Source: Marivirga lumbricoides (GTDB lineage Bacteria > Bacteroidota > Bacteroidia > Cytophagales > Cyclobacteriaceae). Taken from it: a stretch of DNA of 64,000 bases. Below are positions 8,360-16,718 of this stretch, in pieces. The notes under the pieces are model-generated. The model was given only the letters and a program-made list of their open reading frames with translations. It had not been told where the DNA came from and ran no database searches. Where the stretch lies: assembly GCF_014636295.1 (NCBI RefSeq), contig NZ_BMEC01000010.1, forward strand, positions 207,762-271,761, given 5' to 3'. The translations under genes and the position numbers were made by a program. Positions within the stretch are counted from its first letter, which is position 1. Each line of letters starts with the position of its first letter.

Positions 8360-10516
8360 ATGTTAAACCCTCTTTTTATGATGAAAAACAACTTGATAAT
8401 TCTTTCCTTTGCCTTATTAATGGCATGTAATATGGAAAAAGCAGAAGAGAAAAAAGTAATTGAATCTTATCCAGAAACTGCAAAAGTAGATACAGTTGAC
8501 ACCTATTTTGGTGTTGAAGTGGCTGATCCTTATAGATGGCTGGAGGATGATCGTTCCGAACAGACAGCAGAATGGGTAAAAGCTCAAAATGAAGTTACTT
8601 TTGGCTACCTAAATTCTATTCCTTTCAGAGATAAAATAGAAGAAAGATTAACTAAGCTGTGGAATTATAAAAAGGAAGGGGCTCCTCAAAAGCACGGTGA
8701 TTATTATTATACCTATAAAAATGACGGATTGCAAAATCAGTGGGTTATCTACAGAAAAAAGGGTTTGGAAGGAGAAGAAGAACTATTTCTTGATCCTAAT
8801 ACTTTTTCAGAAGATGCTACTACTTCATTAGCCGGCACTTCATTTACTAAGGACGGCTCTTTGCTGGCTTATTCTATTTCCGAAGGAGGTTCTGACTGGC
8901 GTAAAATAATTGTTCTCAATACAGCTGATAAAAGCATGGTTGGAGACACTTTGACAGATGTAAAATTCAGTGGTGTTTCATGGAAAGGAAATGAAGGCTT
9001 TTATTATAGTAGCTACGATAAACCAAAAGGGAGTGAACTATCAGCAAAAACACAGGAACATAAGCTCTATTATCATCAGCTAGGCACTCCACAATCTAGT
9101 GATAAATTAGTGTTTGGAGGCTCTGAAACCCCGAGAAGATACATTGGTGGCTCCGTAAGTGATGATGAAAAATACCTTTTCATTACTGCAGCAAATAGTA
9201 CAAGCGGAAATGAACTCTATATTAAGGACCTTTCTAAGGAAAATAGCCCTATAGTTCCAATTGCTACAGGTTTTGAAAGTGAACATTATGTATTAGACAA
9301 TGAAGGGGAAAAATTATTAATCGTTACTAATCTGGACGCGCCAAATCAAAGGCTGGTACAGGTTAGTGTAAATGACCCTTCTACTGAAAATTACAAAGAC
9401 ATCATTCCCGAGACTGAAAACGTACTTAGTGTAAGTACTGCAGGGGGAAATATATTTGCTAATTACATGGTTGATGTGAAAACTGAAATCCACCAATTCG
9501 ATTATGAAGGTAATAAAATCAGACAAGTGGAGTTGCCAGGTATAGGCACGGCAGGTGGCTTTGGTGGTGAAAAGGAAGATGCTACATTATATTATTCATT
9601 TACTTCTTTCACTTATCCGTCAGCAATTTTTAAGTATAATATTAAAGAGGGTACCTCAGAATTATACTGGAAGCCGGCTATAGATTTTGACCCTGAGGCT
9701 TATGTAACAGAGCAGGTTTTTTATGATAGCAAGGATGGTACTAAAATACCTATGTTTATCACCTATAAAAAAGGATTAGAATTAAACGGCAAAAATCCCA
9801 CTTACTTATATGCATATGGTGGTTTCAATGTAAGCTTAAGGCCTGGGTTTAGCGTTTCAAGGTTAATTTGGTTAGAAGAAGGTGGGATTTACGCTCAGCC
9901 AAACTTAAGAGGTGGAGGAGAATATGGAGAAGCCTGGCATGAAGCGGGTACTAAAATGAATAAGCAAAATGTGTTTGATGATTTTATAGCAGCCGGAGAG
10001 TACCTCATCAAAAACAATTATACAAGTTCTGATTACCTTGCAATTGCCGGAGGATCTAATGGTGGTTTACTGGTAGGTGCTACTATGACGCAGAGACCGG
10101 ATTTGGCTAAAGTAGCATTTCCTGCTGTAGGAGTAATGGACATGTTAAGATACCATACCTTTACTGCCGGAGCTGGTTGGGCTTCTGACTATGGTACTTC
10201 TGAAGATAGCAAAGAAATGTTTGAGTATATTTTAGGCTATTCTCCTGTTCATAATGTTGAAAAGGGAGTAGAATATCCTGCTACAATGGTTACTACGGCA
10301 GATCACGATGATCGTGTAGTACCTGCACATTCCTTTAAATTTGCAGCAGAGTTACAGAGTAAACATGAAGGAGATCACCCGGTTTTAATTAGAATTGAAA
10401 CCAATGCAGGACACGGAGCAGGCAAGCCAACAGATAAAATTATTGATGAGTATGCAGATATGTATGCTTTTGCATGGTATAATATGGGTGTGGTGCCATA
10501 TGATAAAGAGATGTAA
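8360..10516 (+). CDS. prolyl oligopeptidase family serine peptidase (S9A), lipoprotein
   Basis: Post-proline endopeptidase of family S9A, predicted to be an exported lipoprotein. The N-terminus has a lipobox (LLMAC), and ATGs at 8378 and 8381 give a more typical signal peptide start (MMKNN or MKNN) than 8360, so the start is ambiguous by seven codons. An N-terminal PYRWLED segment is followed by a seven-bladed beta-propeller region and the alpha/beta hydrolase domain. The catalytic triad by position from 8360 is Ser566 (GGSNGGL), Asp650 (ADHDDRVV) and His685 (AGHGAGK). The 718-residue length is normal. A strong terminator follows, so it is probably monocistronic. Confidence 0.95.
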   Translation: MLNPLFMMKNNLIILSFALLMACNMEKAEEKKVIESYPETAKVDTVDTYFGVEVADPYRWLEDDRSEQTAEWVKAQNEVTFGYLNSIPFRDKIEERLTKLWNYKKEGAPQKHGDYYYTYKNDGLQNQWVIYRKKGLEGEEELFLDPNTFSEDATTSLAGTSFTKDGSLLAYSISEGGSDWRKIIVLNTADKSMVGDTLTDVKFSGVSWKGNEGFYYSSYDKPKGSELSAKTQEHKLYYHQLGTPQSSDKLVFGGSETPRRYIGGSVSDDEKYLFITAANSTSGNELYIKDLSKENSPIVPIATGFESEHYVLDNEGEKLLIVTNLDAPNQRLVQVSVNDPSTENYKDIIPETENVLSVSTAGGNIFANYMVDVKTEIHQFDYEGNKIRQVELPGIGTAGGFGGEKEDATLYYSFTSFTYPSAIFKYNIKEGTSELYWKPAIDFDPEAYVTEQVFYDSKDGTKIPMFITYKKGLELNGKNPTYLYAYGGFNVSLRPGFSVSRLIWLEEGGIYAQPNLRGGGEYGEAWHEAGTKMNKQNVFDDFIAAGEYLIKNNYTSSDYLAIAGGSNGGLLVGATMTQRPDLAKVAFPAVGVMDMLRYHTFTAGAGWASDYGTSEDSKEMFEYILGYSPVHNVEKGVEYPATMVTTADHDDRVVPAHSFKFAAELQSKHEGDHPVLIRIETNAGHGAGKPTDKIIDEYADMYAFAWYNMGVVPYDKEM

Positions 10517-10540
10517 TATCGATTGACCGGCTTCTTTTAG

Positions 10541-10570
10541 AAAAGGGATGAGCTTGCTCATCCCTTTTTT
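10541..10570 (+). terminator. intrinsic terminator after prolyl oligopeptidase
   Basis: Arms 10541-10553 and 10556-10568 (AAAAGGGATGAGC with its exact complement) with a tight turn, followed by a T run to 10570. It is 24 bases past the stop. Confidence 0.85.
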
Positions 10571-10612
10571 GTTTGGAAATTAGATAGTAGTACATTAGAA
10601 GGAGTTTAACAC

Positions 10613-11344
10613 TTGAGGATTATGACTGTAATTACACGAAAAAGTGATTTGAAAGCACAGTGGGAGCTTTGTGTAAAGAGTTATGTTCCGGGTCAAATAA
10701 GTCTATTCGTTGAAAAACTACATGAAGTTATACTTTCCCAAAAGGTTAAATTCCCGCTTTTAGAATATTGTGCTCATAAGATGTTTGATTTTTTGCCAGA
10801 TACTGAACATATTCTTGTATGTGATAAGATAGAAAGCCTAAAAACAGAAGGAGGGAATGTGCTGATAGGGAAAATATTGCAGTTAAGATTAGTAGTAGAT
10901 TTTGATTTATCTATAGAAAAAGCTGCTGAATATATCTCCAAAGCTGACATTTGGTATGTCTGTGATATCATTGGCGAAAGAGTTTTCGGATATGCGTTAC
11001 TTAATTATCCTCATAAAATGTTTCCAAAATTTGATCAACTTTCAATACATCCAAGTAACTGGGTTGTGCGCTCATTGGGGGCAGGAGGCCATTATGCTAT
11101 AAAGAAGGGTTTAGGGAAAGCTCACTGTCAGCAGCTTTTTAGAATACTTTTGACTATGGCAAACAGCAGTGATAAGGAAATCAGGCAAGGGGTAGGCTGG
11201 GCTGCAAAAACCACAGCCAAATTTCATCCTGATATCATCTCTTCTTATAAGTTAGACATAAATAATCAGAAAGAAGTAGCCAATTGGTTCAGGAGAAAAG
11301 TGGAGATAGGATTAAATAGAAATAGCTATGCCAAAGGAAATTGA
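10613..11344 (+). CDS. DNA alkylation repair protein, AlkD-like HEAT-repeat
   Basis: All-helical HEAT-like repeat protein resembling AlkD DNA glycosylases, which excise N3- and N7-alkylpurines. The residues used by AlkD have apparent counterparts: Trp114 and Asp118 in IWYVCD, and Arg153 in NWVVRSLG (numbered from the TTG at 10613). The start is uncertain: a TTG at 10613 has AAGGAG eight bases upstream, while the ATG at 10622 lies 17 bases from it, so I prefer TTG. Its last 17 bases overlap the next gene, a radical SAM protein related to DNA photoproduct repair, which supports a DNA-repair role for both (inference). Confidence 0.75.
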   Translation: MRIMTVITRKSDLKAQWELCVKSYVPGQISLFVEKLHEVILSQKVKFPLLEYCAHKMFDFLPDTEHILVCDKIESLKTEGGNVLIGKILQLRLVVDFDLSIEKAAEYISKADIWYVCDIIGERVFGYALLNYPHKMFPKFDQLSIHPSNWVVRSLGAGGHYAIKKGLGKAHCQQLFRILLTMANSSDKEIRQGVGWAAKTTAKFHPDIISSYKLDINNQKEVANWFRRKVEIGLNRNSYAKGN

Positions 11345-12218
11345 AGTGAAATCAGTTTTAAATAAAACCAAAAGGAGAGATCCATGGTTTTTAGATGATT
11401 ATACACTCAATTTATATAGCAGCTGTTCATTCAATTGCCTCTATTGTTACATAAGAGGAAGTAAATATGGAGCTAACCTTGAAGAAAGTTTAAGCATAAA
11501 AACGAACGCAATAGAAATTCTGGAAAAACAGCTGTTCAACCGAGCTCGAAAAAAGCAATTTGGAATTATTGTACTTTCTTCAGCAACAGATCCTTATTTA
11601 CAGTTGGAAAACAAATATCAGTTAACTCGTCATGCATTAGAAGTAATAGCTAAATATAAGTTTCCCGTTCACATTATTACAAAATCAGATTTAATAGAAA
11701 GAGATTTTGATTTATTGCATCAAATAGATAAGGAAGCTATTTTGCCAAGAAGTTTTCAGGAAAGTATGAGAAGAGGAGTAATTATATCATTCTCTTTCTC
11801 AACTCTTAATGACAAGGTGGCTCAAATTTTTGAAAAAGGTGCTACCAAGCCATCTTTGCGCGTTCAAGCTGTTGAAAAAGCTGTAAAGGAGGGTTTTCAT
11901 ACAGGAATAAGCATGATGCCCCTGCTCCCTTTTATTTCAGATACTACAGAGCATCTGGAAAATTTGTTTTCAACTTTTAAGAGATGTGATGTTAATTATA
12001 TTCTTCCTGCAACATTAACATTGTACGGAAATGGCGCTGCAGATAGCAAAGTATTGGTTTTGAATGCTATAGCAAAGCATTTTCCACATTTGAGAAGCAA
12101 GTATGAGAAATATTTTCAATATGGCTCACAGATGCCGGAATATTATAAAAATGCATTTAGCAGGAAAATGAAAGAGTTAAGCGTGAAATACAAGATAAGT
12201 AATACTATCCTTTACTAA
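11328..12218 (+). CDS. radical SAM protein, spore photoproduct lyase (SplB)-like
   Basis: Radical SAM enzyme of the Rv2578c/SplB-like group often annotated as DNA repair photolyase. The iron-sulfur cluster motif is C33-x3-C37-x2-C40 (SSCSFNCLYCYIRG), followed by an SSATDPY segment and IITKSDLIERD, both typical of the group. At 296 residues it is a normal length for this subfamily. The Cys that donates hydrogen in true spore photoproduct lyase is not evident, so the reaction is unproven. The start ATG lies inside the 3' end of the AlkD-like gene, a 17-base overlap implying translational coupling. Confidence 0.8.
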   Translation: MPKEIEVKSVLNKTKRRDPWFLDDYTLNLYSSCSFNCLYCYIRGSKYGANLEESLSIKTNAIEILEKQLFNRARKKQFGIIVLSSATDPYLQLENKYQLTRHALEVIAKYKFPVHIITKSDLIERDFDLLHQIDKEAILPRSFQESMRRGVIISFSFSTLNDKVAQIFEKGATKPSLRVQAVEKAVKEGFHTGISMMPLLPFISDTTEHLENLFSTFKRCDVNYILPATLTLYGNGAADSKVLVLNAIAKHFPHLRSKYEKYFQYGSQMPEYYKNAFSRKMKELSVKYKISNTILY

Positions 12219-12359
12219 TGACATGTATTGCTAAACAGATCATAACTTTAAGTTTATAAAAGTATCTCCTAATCTTTTTCGTGATTGATGCACCCTGTTT
12301 TAGCTAATAAATTGTTTCATAAACTTTGTGCGTTTGGCGCATTGCAGTTAAATTTAAAC

Positions 12360-12836
12360 ATGAGCATAGTTATAAGAAAAGCAACAGAAAATGATATCCC
12401 CAGAGTACTGGAATTGATTAAAGAATTAGCCGTTTACGAGCGTGAGCCAGATGCAGTAGTAATAGATGAGGCAGAATTGATTAAGGATGGTTTTGGCGAA
12501 AATCCTGCTTATGGATTATTTGTTGGGGAAGATGAGAAGCAAATAGTAGGAATTGCTTTATATTATTATCGTTACTCAACCTGGAACGGAAAAGTTCTAT
12601 ATCTGGAAGATTTAATTGTTACTGAATCTGAACGTGGGAAAGGATATGGAAGAGTTCTTCTAAATGCTATTTTAAAAGAAGCAGATGAGCAAAATTGCAG
12701 GTTGTGTACATGGCAGGTACTGGATTGGAATGAGCCTTCTATTAATTTCTATAAGAGCATAGGTGCAAATCTTGACGAGTCATGGATTAATTGTACTGTG
12801 AAGAAGTCTCAATATAAGTCAGTTTACAATCAATAG
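12360..12836 (+). CDS. GNAT-family N-acetyltransferase
   Basis: Acetyl-CoA-dependent acetyltransferase of the GNAT fold, 158 residues from the ATG at 12360 (MSIVIRKATENDIP, the standard GNAT beginning). The frame is open upstream to 12285, but those residues do not belong to the fold. Motif A is visible as LEDLIVTESERGKGYGRVLL with the R/Q-x-x-G-x-G/A acetyl-CoA loop RGKGYG. NEPSINFYKSIGA follows, as in the diamine acetyltransferase-like (SAT) group. The true substrate is unknown. A bidirectional terminator follows. Confidence 0.88.
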   Translation: MSIVIRKATENDIPRVLELIKELAVYEREPDAVVIDEAELIKDGFGENPAYGLFVGEDEKQIVGIALYYYRYSTWNGKVLYLEDLIVTESERGKGYGRVLLNAILKEADEQNCRLCTWQVLDWNEPSINFYKSIGANLDESWINCTVKKSQYKSVYNQ

Positions 12837-12839
12837 GTA

Positions 12840-12876
12840 TTAAAAGTCCCACAAATATTCAGTGTGGGACTTTTAA
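12840..12876. terminator. bidirectional terminator, 14-bp perfect stem
   Basis: Perfect inverted repeat: arms 12840-12853 and 12863-12876 (core AAAAGTCCCACA) around a 9-base loop, with T-rich flanks in both directions. It separates the acetyltransferase (plus, stop at 12836) from the DUF4286 gene (minus, stop at 12879). Confidence 0.9.
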
Positions 12877-12878
12877 AT

Positions 12879-13181
12879 TTAAACAGTTTCAAGAAACGTT
12901 CTGAAAGAAACACATTTATTCTGAAATTTAGCAAAATGCTCATCTCTTAAGCGAGGAGCTTCCTTTGTCATGTAGTTTTCCAGTTTGTCAAGATCATCAG
13001 TAAAGTATTGAACAGCATAAGTTTCACCTTCGCCTTCAGTCTCATTTAAAAGCCTCAACATTCTGTGATCATGGAAAAAACCTGTAGCGAGAATGTCAGG
13101 AATGTGAGTTTCTTTCATCCAGTTTACCCATTCTTTCTCTATTTCTTTCTCAACATTGACTGTTACATTATAAATAATCAT
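12879..13181 (-). CDS. DUF4286 family small protein
   Basis: Conserved Bacteroidota protein of 100 residues beginning MIIYNVTVNVE with a WVNWMKETHIPDIL segment and a C-terminal RDEHFAKFQNKCVSFRTFLE, matching the DUF4286 pattern. The length and predicted beta-alpha-beta order suggest a ferredoxin-like dimeric alpha/beta barrel (inference). No function is established. It is monocistronic and divergent from the MerR/B12 regulator, sharing a 146-base upstream region with it. Confidence 0.85.
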   Translation of the reverse strand: MIIYNVTVNVEKEIEKEWVNWMKETHIPDILATGFFHDHRMLRLLNETEGEGETYAVQYFTDDLDKLENYMTKEAPRLRDEHFAKFQNKCVSFRTFLETV

Positions 13182-13327
13182 ATAATTTACTTATTTTTCC
13201 TCAAATTTGGAGTTTTTAAATTTAACCTGAAAACATTTTTAGTCTTCCTTTGGTTATTTATTTACTTATCCAACCATTGTGATATATGTTTTGTTAACTT
13301 AAGGTAAGTAGAAAGGAGAAGAAGAAA

Positions 13328-14260
13328 GTGAGTAACTATTCAATAAAAGATTTAGAACATCTATCAGGAATAAAGGCGCATACTTTAAGAATTTGGGAGC
13401 AGAGGTATAATTTTATAGAGCCCAAAAGAACAGATACCAATATTAGGTATTATAGTGATGAAGATTTAAAGTTAATTCTCAATATCTCCACACTGAAAGA
13501 GAATGGCTATAAAATCTCCAAAATAGCTAAAATGTCTGAGGCAGAACTTAATTCTGAAGTTCTGAAAATTGCAGAAACTAACCTGCGGTTTCCTGATCAA
13601 ATCAATTCCTTAACCTTAAGTATGATTGATATGGATGAGGACAGGTTTGAGAAAATACTGAGTAATAACATTATTAAATATGGTTTTGAAAGAACCATGT
13701 TAAATATCATTTATCCATTTCTTTCAAAAATAGGAATGCTGTGGCAAACAGGAAGTATTCTTCCTGCCCAGGAACATTTTATCTCTAATCTAATACGTCA
13801 AAAGCTTACTGTAGCCATTGATGGACAATTTGTAACCGATAAAGAATCCAAAGGAAAGTGGTTGTTGTACTTGCCTGAAGGTGAGTTGCACGAACTTTCT
13901 CTAATGTTTGCAGCCTTTCTCTTAAGAGTCAGAAAATATAAAGTGATCTACTTGGGCCAAAGTTTACCTAAAGAAGATTTATATACAGTAAAAGAGGTGC
14001 ATAATCCTGATTTTGTTCTCACAATGAGTGCTGTGGCACCCAAAAAAGCTGAATTACAAGAGTATGTAAATGAAGTAGCTGAACTCTTCAGTAGTGCTAC
14101 ATTATTCGTGGGAGGTTATCAGGTAATTGGTCAGGATATCAAGAGAAAGAAGAACGTTGAATTTATAATGAAGATTGAAGATCTAATCGATTTTTTGGAA
14201 GAAAAGGAGATGGGAAACGCTACAGTGCATCAATCAACTAATGAAATGAAGTATCATTAA
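13328..14260 (+). CDS. MerR-type regulator with B12-binding photoreceptor-like domain (CarH/LitR-like)
   Basis: Transcription factor with an N-terminal MerR helix-turn-helix (residues 1-70: YSIKDLEHLSGIKAHTLRIW, then WEQRYNFIEPKR and IRYYSDEDL). The C-terminal cobalamin-binding module is of the CarH/LitR kind. The Wx9EH motif is present (Trp139, Glu149-His150 in WQTGSILPAQEHF), and a lower-ligand His188 sits in GELHELS, in the place of the ExHxxG motif (Ser instead of Gly). Known CarH proteins bind adenosylcobalamin, repress in the dark and release DNA in light. The start is GTG at 13328 with AAAGGAG nine bases upstream. It precedes the ECF sigma/crt genes in the same direction, but a terminator separates the two units. 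Confidence 0.88.
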   Translation: MSNYSIKDLEHLSGIKAHTLRIWEQRYNFIEPKRTDTNIRYYSDEDLKLILNISTLKENGYKISKIAKMSEAELNSEVLKIAETNLRFPDQINSLTLSMIDMDEDRFEKILSNNIIKYGFERTMLNIIYPFLSKIGMLWQTGSILPAQEHFISNLIRQKLTVAIDGQFVTDKESKGKWLLYLPEGELHELSLMFAAFLLRVRKYKVIYLGQSLPKEDLYTVKEVHNPDFVLTMSAVAPKKAELQEYVNEVAELFSSATLFVGGYQVIGQDIKRKKNVEFIMKIEDLIDFLEEKEMGNATVHQSTNEMKYH

Positions 14261-14284
14261 AAGTACGTTTCTGAAAATTGTTTT

Positions 14285-14319
14285 AAGAGGCTTTCTGCAA
14301 AAGATAGCCTCTTTTTTTT
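14285..14319 (+). terminator. intrinsic terminator after the MerR/B12 regulator
   Basis: Arms 14285-14295 and 14303-14313 (AAGAGGCTTTC with GATAGCCTCTT, one mismatch), then an eight-base T run. It uncouples the regulator from the sigma factor and crt genes downstream. Confidence 0.85.
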
Positions 14320-14470
14320 GACTCAAAAATTAGTCTCTTCTTAAAGCATTGAGCTCGAAATTCTGTGTTTTTTAGCATTTGTAAATGTTGTTCCCAATGC
14401 TTTTGTAATGATTATGAAATTTAGGTGATTGCCCGGGTAATATAGAATTATGAGGAACTAGACCCTTAAA

Positions 14471-14700
14471 TGTTAACATTGCTTTATGTTTATAAATTTC
14501 AAGTTTTGTTATGTATTGTTAAACATTTTACGATCTTATTTAATTAAATGTAAATATATTGATAAATCGATTTATTTGGTTTAGATGCTTTATTTATCAG
14601 TTTTAATACATTTTTTAGGTAATTGTGTTTAATTAAAAGTGTGTAATTATTAAACAAAAATGTTGTTTAACGTTTAACTTTTGTATAGATTTGTTAAACA
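14471..14700 (+). promoter_or_regulatory. cluster of GTTAAAC/GTTTAAC repeats upstream of the ECF sigma factor
   Basis: The 457 bases between the regulator and the sigma factor contain no gene but recurrent short motifs: TGTTAACA 14471-14478, TGTTAAACA 14517-14525, TGTTTAAT 14626-14633, ATTAAACA 14648-14655, TGTTTAAC 14664-14671, GTTTAAC 14672-14678 and TTGTTAAACA 14691-14700. The last four surround the predicted promoter. They are candidate operators for the MerR/B12 regulator encoded just upstream (inference). The region is very AT-rich, so single copies could be chance; the clustering around the promoter is the stronger point. Confidence 0.5.
14663..14693 (+). promoter_or_regulatory. predicted Bacteroidota-type promoter of the sigma/crt operon
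   Basis: A -7 box TAGATTTG at 14686-14693 matches TAnnTTTG exactly, with a -33 TTG at 14663-14665 and a 20-base spacer. Transcription would start near 14700, about 18 bases before the ATG at 14718. Repeat motifs lie in the spacer and over the start point. Confidence 0.55.
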
Positions 14701-14717
14701 AACATAAAAGAACAATC

Positions 14718-15230
14718 ATGACAGCTTTAGAATTTGGTTACGCAATTAATAGTATGACAAAATCGATGAAGCCATTCGCTTTGAGATTGACTAAGGACAT
14801 GGAACAGGCTAATGACTTGATTCAGGAAACAGTGTTAAAAGCTTTTTCTAACAGAGATAAATTTTCGGAAGGTACTAATCTTAAAGCCTGGTTGTTTACT
14901 ATTATGAAGAATACATTCATTACCAATTATCAGAGAATGGTAAGAAGGAAAACCTTTATAGATACAACAGAAAATTTACACTTCATCAATTCCACCGAAA
15001 ATATTGCTCAAAATACAGCTTATGGTACTTTTGCAATGAATGACATTGTAAGACAGGTAGATAAACTGGATGATGCCTATAAAACTCCTTTTATGATGCA
15101 TTTCAGAGGTTTTAAATATCATGAGATAGCAGAGAAATTGGAGATACCTATTGGAACTGTTAAAAATCGGATACATATTGCCAGAAAAGAGTTAAAGGAT
15201 GCTCTTAAAATATATTCCAAAGCAAGCTAA
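14718..15230 (+). CDS. ECF-family RNA polymerase sigma factor (LitS-like position)
   Basis: Extracytoplasmic-function sigma factor, 170 residues from the ATG at 14718. Region 2 is KDMEQANDLIQETVLKAF with the following GTNLKAWLFTIMKNTFIT, and region 4 is FKYHEIAEKLEIPIGTVKNR. A TTG at 14691 would add nine residues but overlaps the predicted -7 box, so I reject it. No anti-sigma gene follows. crtI begins 4 bases after its stop, so sigma and pigment genes are cotranscribed. The arrangement MerR/B12 regulator, ECF sigma, crt genes parallels the litR-litS-crt locus of Streptomyces coelicolor, suggesting light-dependent control (inference). Confidence 0.93.
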   Translation: MTALEFGYAINSMTKSMKPFALRLTKDMEQANDLIQETVLKAFSNRDKFSEGTNLKAWLFTIMKNTFITNYQRMVRRKTFIDTTENLHFINSTENIAQNTAYGTFAMNDIVRQVDKLDDAYKTPFMMHFRGFKYHEIAEKLEIPIGTVKNRIHIARKELKDALKIYSKAS

Positions 15231-15233
15231 TAA

Positions 15234-16715
15234 ATGGTGAAAAAACGGGTTATTGTAATAGGTTCTGGTTTTTCAGGACTATCTGCAGCTACTTTTTTGG
15301 CAAATGAAGGATTTGCGGTAACAGTACTTGAAAAAAATAAAGATTTAGGAGGTAGAGCTCGTAAGTTTGAAGCTAAAGGCTTTACTTTTGACATGGGACC
15401 AAGCTGGTACTGGATGCCTGATGTTTTTGATAGATATTTCGAAAATTTTGGCAAGAAAACTTCCGATTATTACCAGCTGCAACGTCTTGATCCTTCCTAT
15501 CATATAGTGTTTGGCAAGGATGATGTGATGAAGGTTCCTGCAAATCTCAATCAATTTAAAGAGATGCTTGAAGGGCTTGAACCCGGAAGTGCAAAAGCTT
15601 TAGATGAGTTTTTGAAGCAGGCAGCCTATAAATATGAAAAAGGTATTAATGATCTGGTATATAAACCCGGCCGGTCTCTAACCGAATTCATGAATCCCGG
15701 ATTGTTATATGACATGTTAAGGATGGATATATTTTCATCTATCCACAGCCATGTCAGAAAATTCTTTAAGCATGAGAGAATCATTCGTCTCATGGAATTC
15801 CCTATATTGTTTTTAGGAGCTCTGCCACAGAATACTCCCGCACTTTACAGCCTCATGAATTATGCAGATATAAGCCTTGGTACTTGGTATCCGCAAGGAG
15901 GGATGTTTAAAATTGTAGAAGGCATGGTAAATCTTGCTAAAGAAAAAGGAGTTGAATTTATTACGGATCAGGAGGTGATTTCAGTATCTTGTGAAGGAAA
16001 TAAAGTAAATAAGGTGCATACAATTAACCAAACATTTGAAGCTGATGTAGTAATTTCCTCTGCTGATTATGAACATACAGACCAGTCAATTCTACCGGAG
16101 CAGTTCAGGAACTACGATTCGGAATACTGGGATAAAAGAGAATTGGCACCTTCATCACTCATATTTTATTTAGGAGTTGATAAAAGAATACAAAAACTAG
16201 CTCACCACAATTTATTTTTTGACCATGATTTTGGTTCTCATGCCCGGCAGATTTACGAAACTCCTGAATGGCCCGAAGAGCCCTTGTTTTATGTAAGTGC
16301 TACTTCTAAAACTGACGATACAGTTGCTCCTGCAGGAATGGAAAATCTTTTTATATTGATGCCTGTAGCCACCGACCTTAAAGATACAGAAGAGATTAGA
16401 GAGAAATATTATCATCTTATCATGGGTAGGATGGAAGCTTTATTAGGAGAGAATATACGTGATCATGTAATTTATAAAAGGAGCTTTGCACATAATGATT
16501 TTAAAAGTGAATATCATTCTTTTAAAGGAAATGCTTATGGTTTAGCCAATACCTTAAGACAAACAGCCATATTGAAACCTTCTCTAAAAAATAAAAAAAT
16601 TAAAAACTTCTATTACGCAGGGCAGTTAACTGTTCCCGGACCTGGCGTGCCACCTTCGCTTATATCCGGGCAGGTAGTAGGCAAAGAGGTTTTAAAAGAT
16701 TTGAAAATGGTTTAA
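15234..16715 (+). CDS. crtI: phytoene desaturase
   Basis: FAD-dependent carotenoid desaturase, probably converting phytoene to lycopene. At 493 residues it is of usual length. The N-terminal dinucleotide-binding motif is VIVIGSGFSGLSAA followed by LGGRARKFEAKGFTFDMGPSW. The C-terminal signature YYAGQLTVPGPGVPPSLISG with the following GQVVGKEV is typical of CrtI. It follows the sigma gene by 3 bases and precedes crtB by 3 bases. The number of desaturation steps cannot be read from sequence. Confidence 0.96.
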   Translation: MVKKRVIVIGSGFSGLSAATFLANEGFAVTVLEKNKDLGGRARKFEAKGFTFDMGPSWYWMPDVFDRYFENFGKKTSDYYQLQRLDPSYHIVFGKDDVMKVPANLNQFKEMLEGLEPGSAKALDEFLKQAAYKYEKGINDLVYKPGRSLTEFMNPGLLYDMLRMDIFSSIHSHVRKFFKHERIIRLMEFPILFLGALPQNTPALYSLMNYADISLGTWYPQGGMFKIVEGMVNLAKEKGVEFITDQEVISVSCEGNKVNKVHTINQTFEADVVISSADYEHTDQSILPEQFRNYDSEYWDKRELAPSSLIFYLGVDKRIQKLAHHNLFFDHDFGSHARQIYETPEWPEEPLFYVSATSKTDDTVAPAGMENLFILMPVATDLKDTEEIREKYYHLIMGRMEALLGENIRDHVIYKRSFAHNDFKSEYHSFKGNAYGLANTLRQTAILKPSLKNKKIKNFYYAGQLTVPGPGVPPSLISGQVVGKEVLKDLKMV

Positions 16716-16718
16716 ATT

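Noticed and set aside
12285-12359. 25-codon N-terminal extension of the GNAT protein
   Set aside because: The GNAT fold starts at MSIVIRKA; the extension is unlike the family and carries promoter-like sequence.
14691-14717. TTG start for the ECF sigma factor
   Set aside because: It lies on the predicted -7 element and a repeat copy, while the ATG at 14718 starts at the usual family position.
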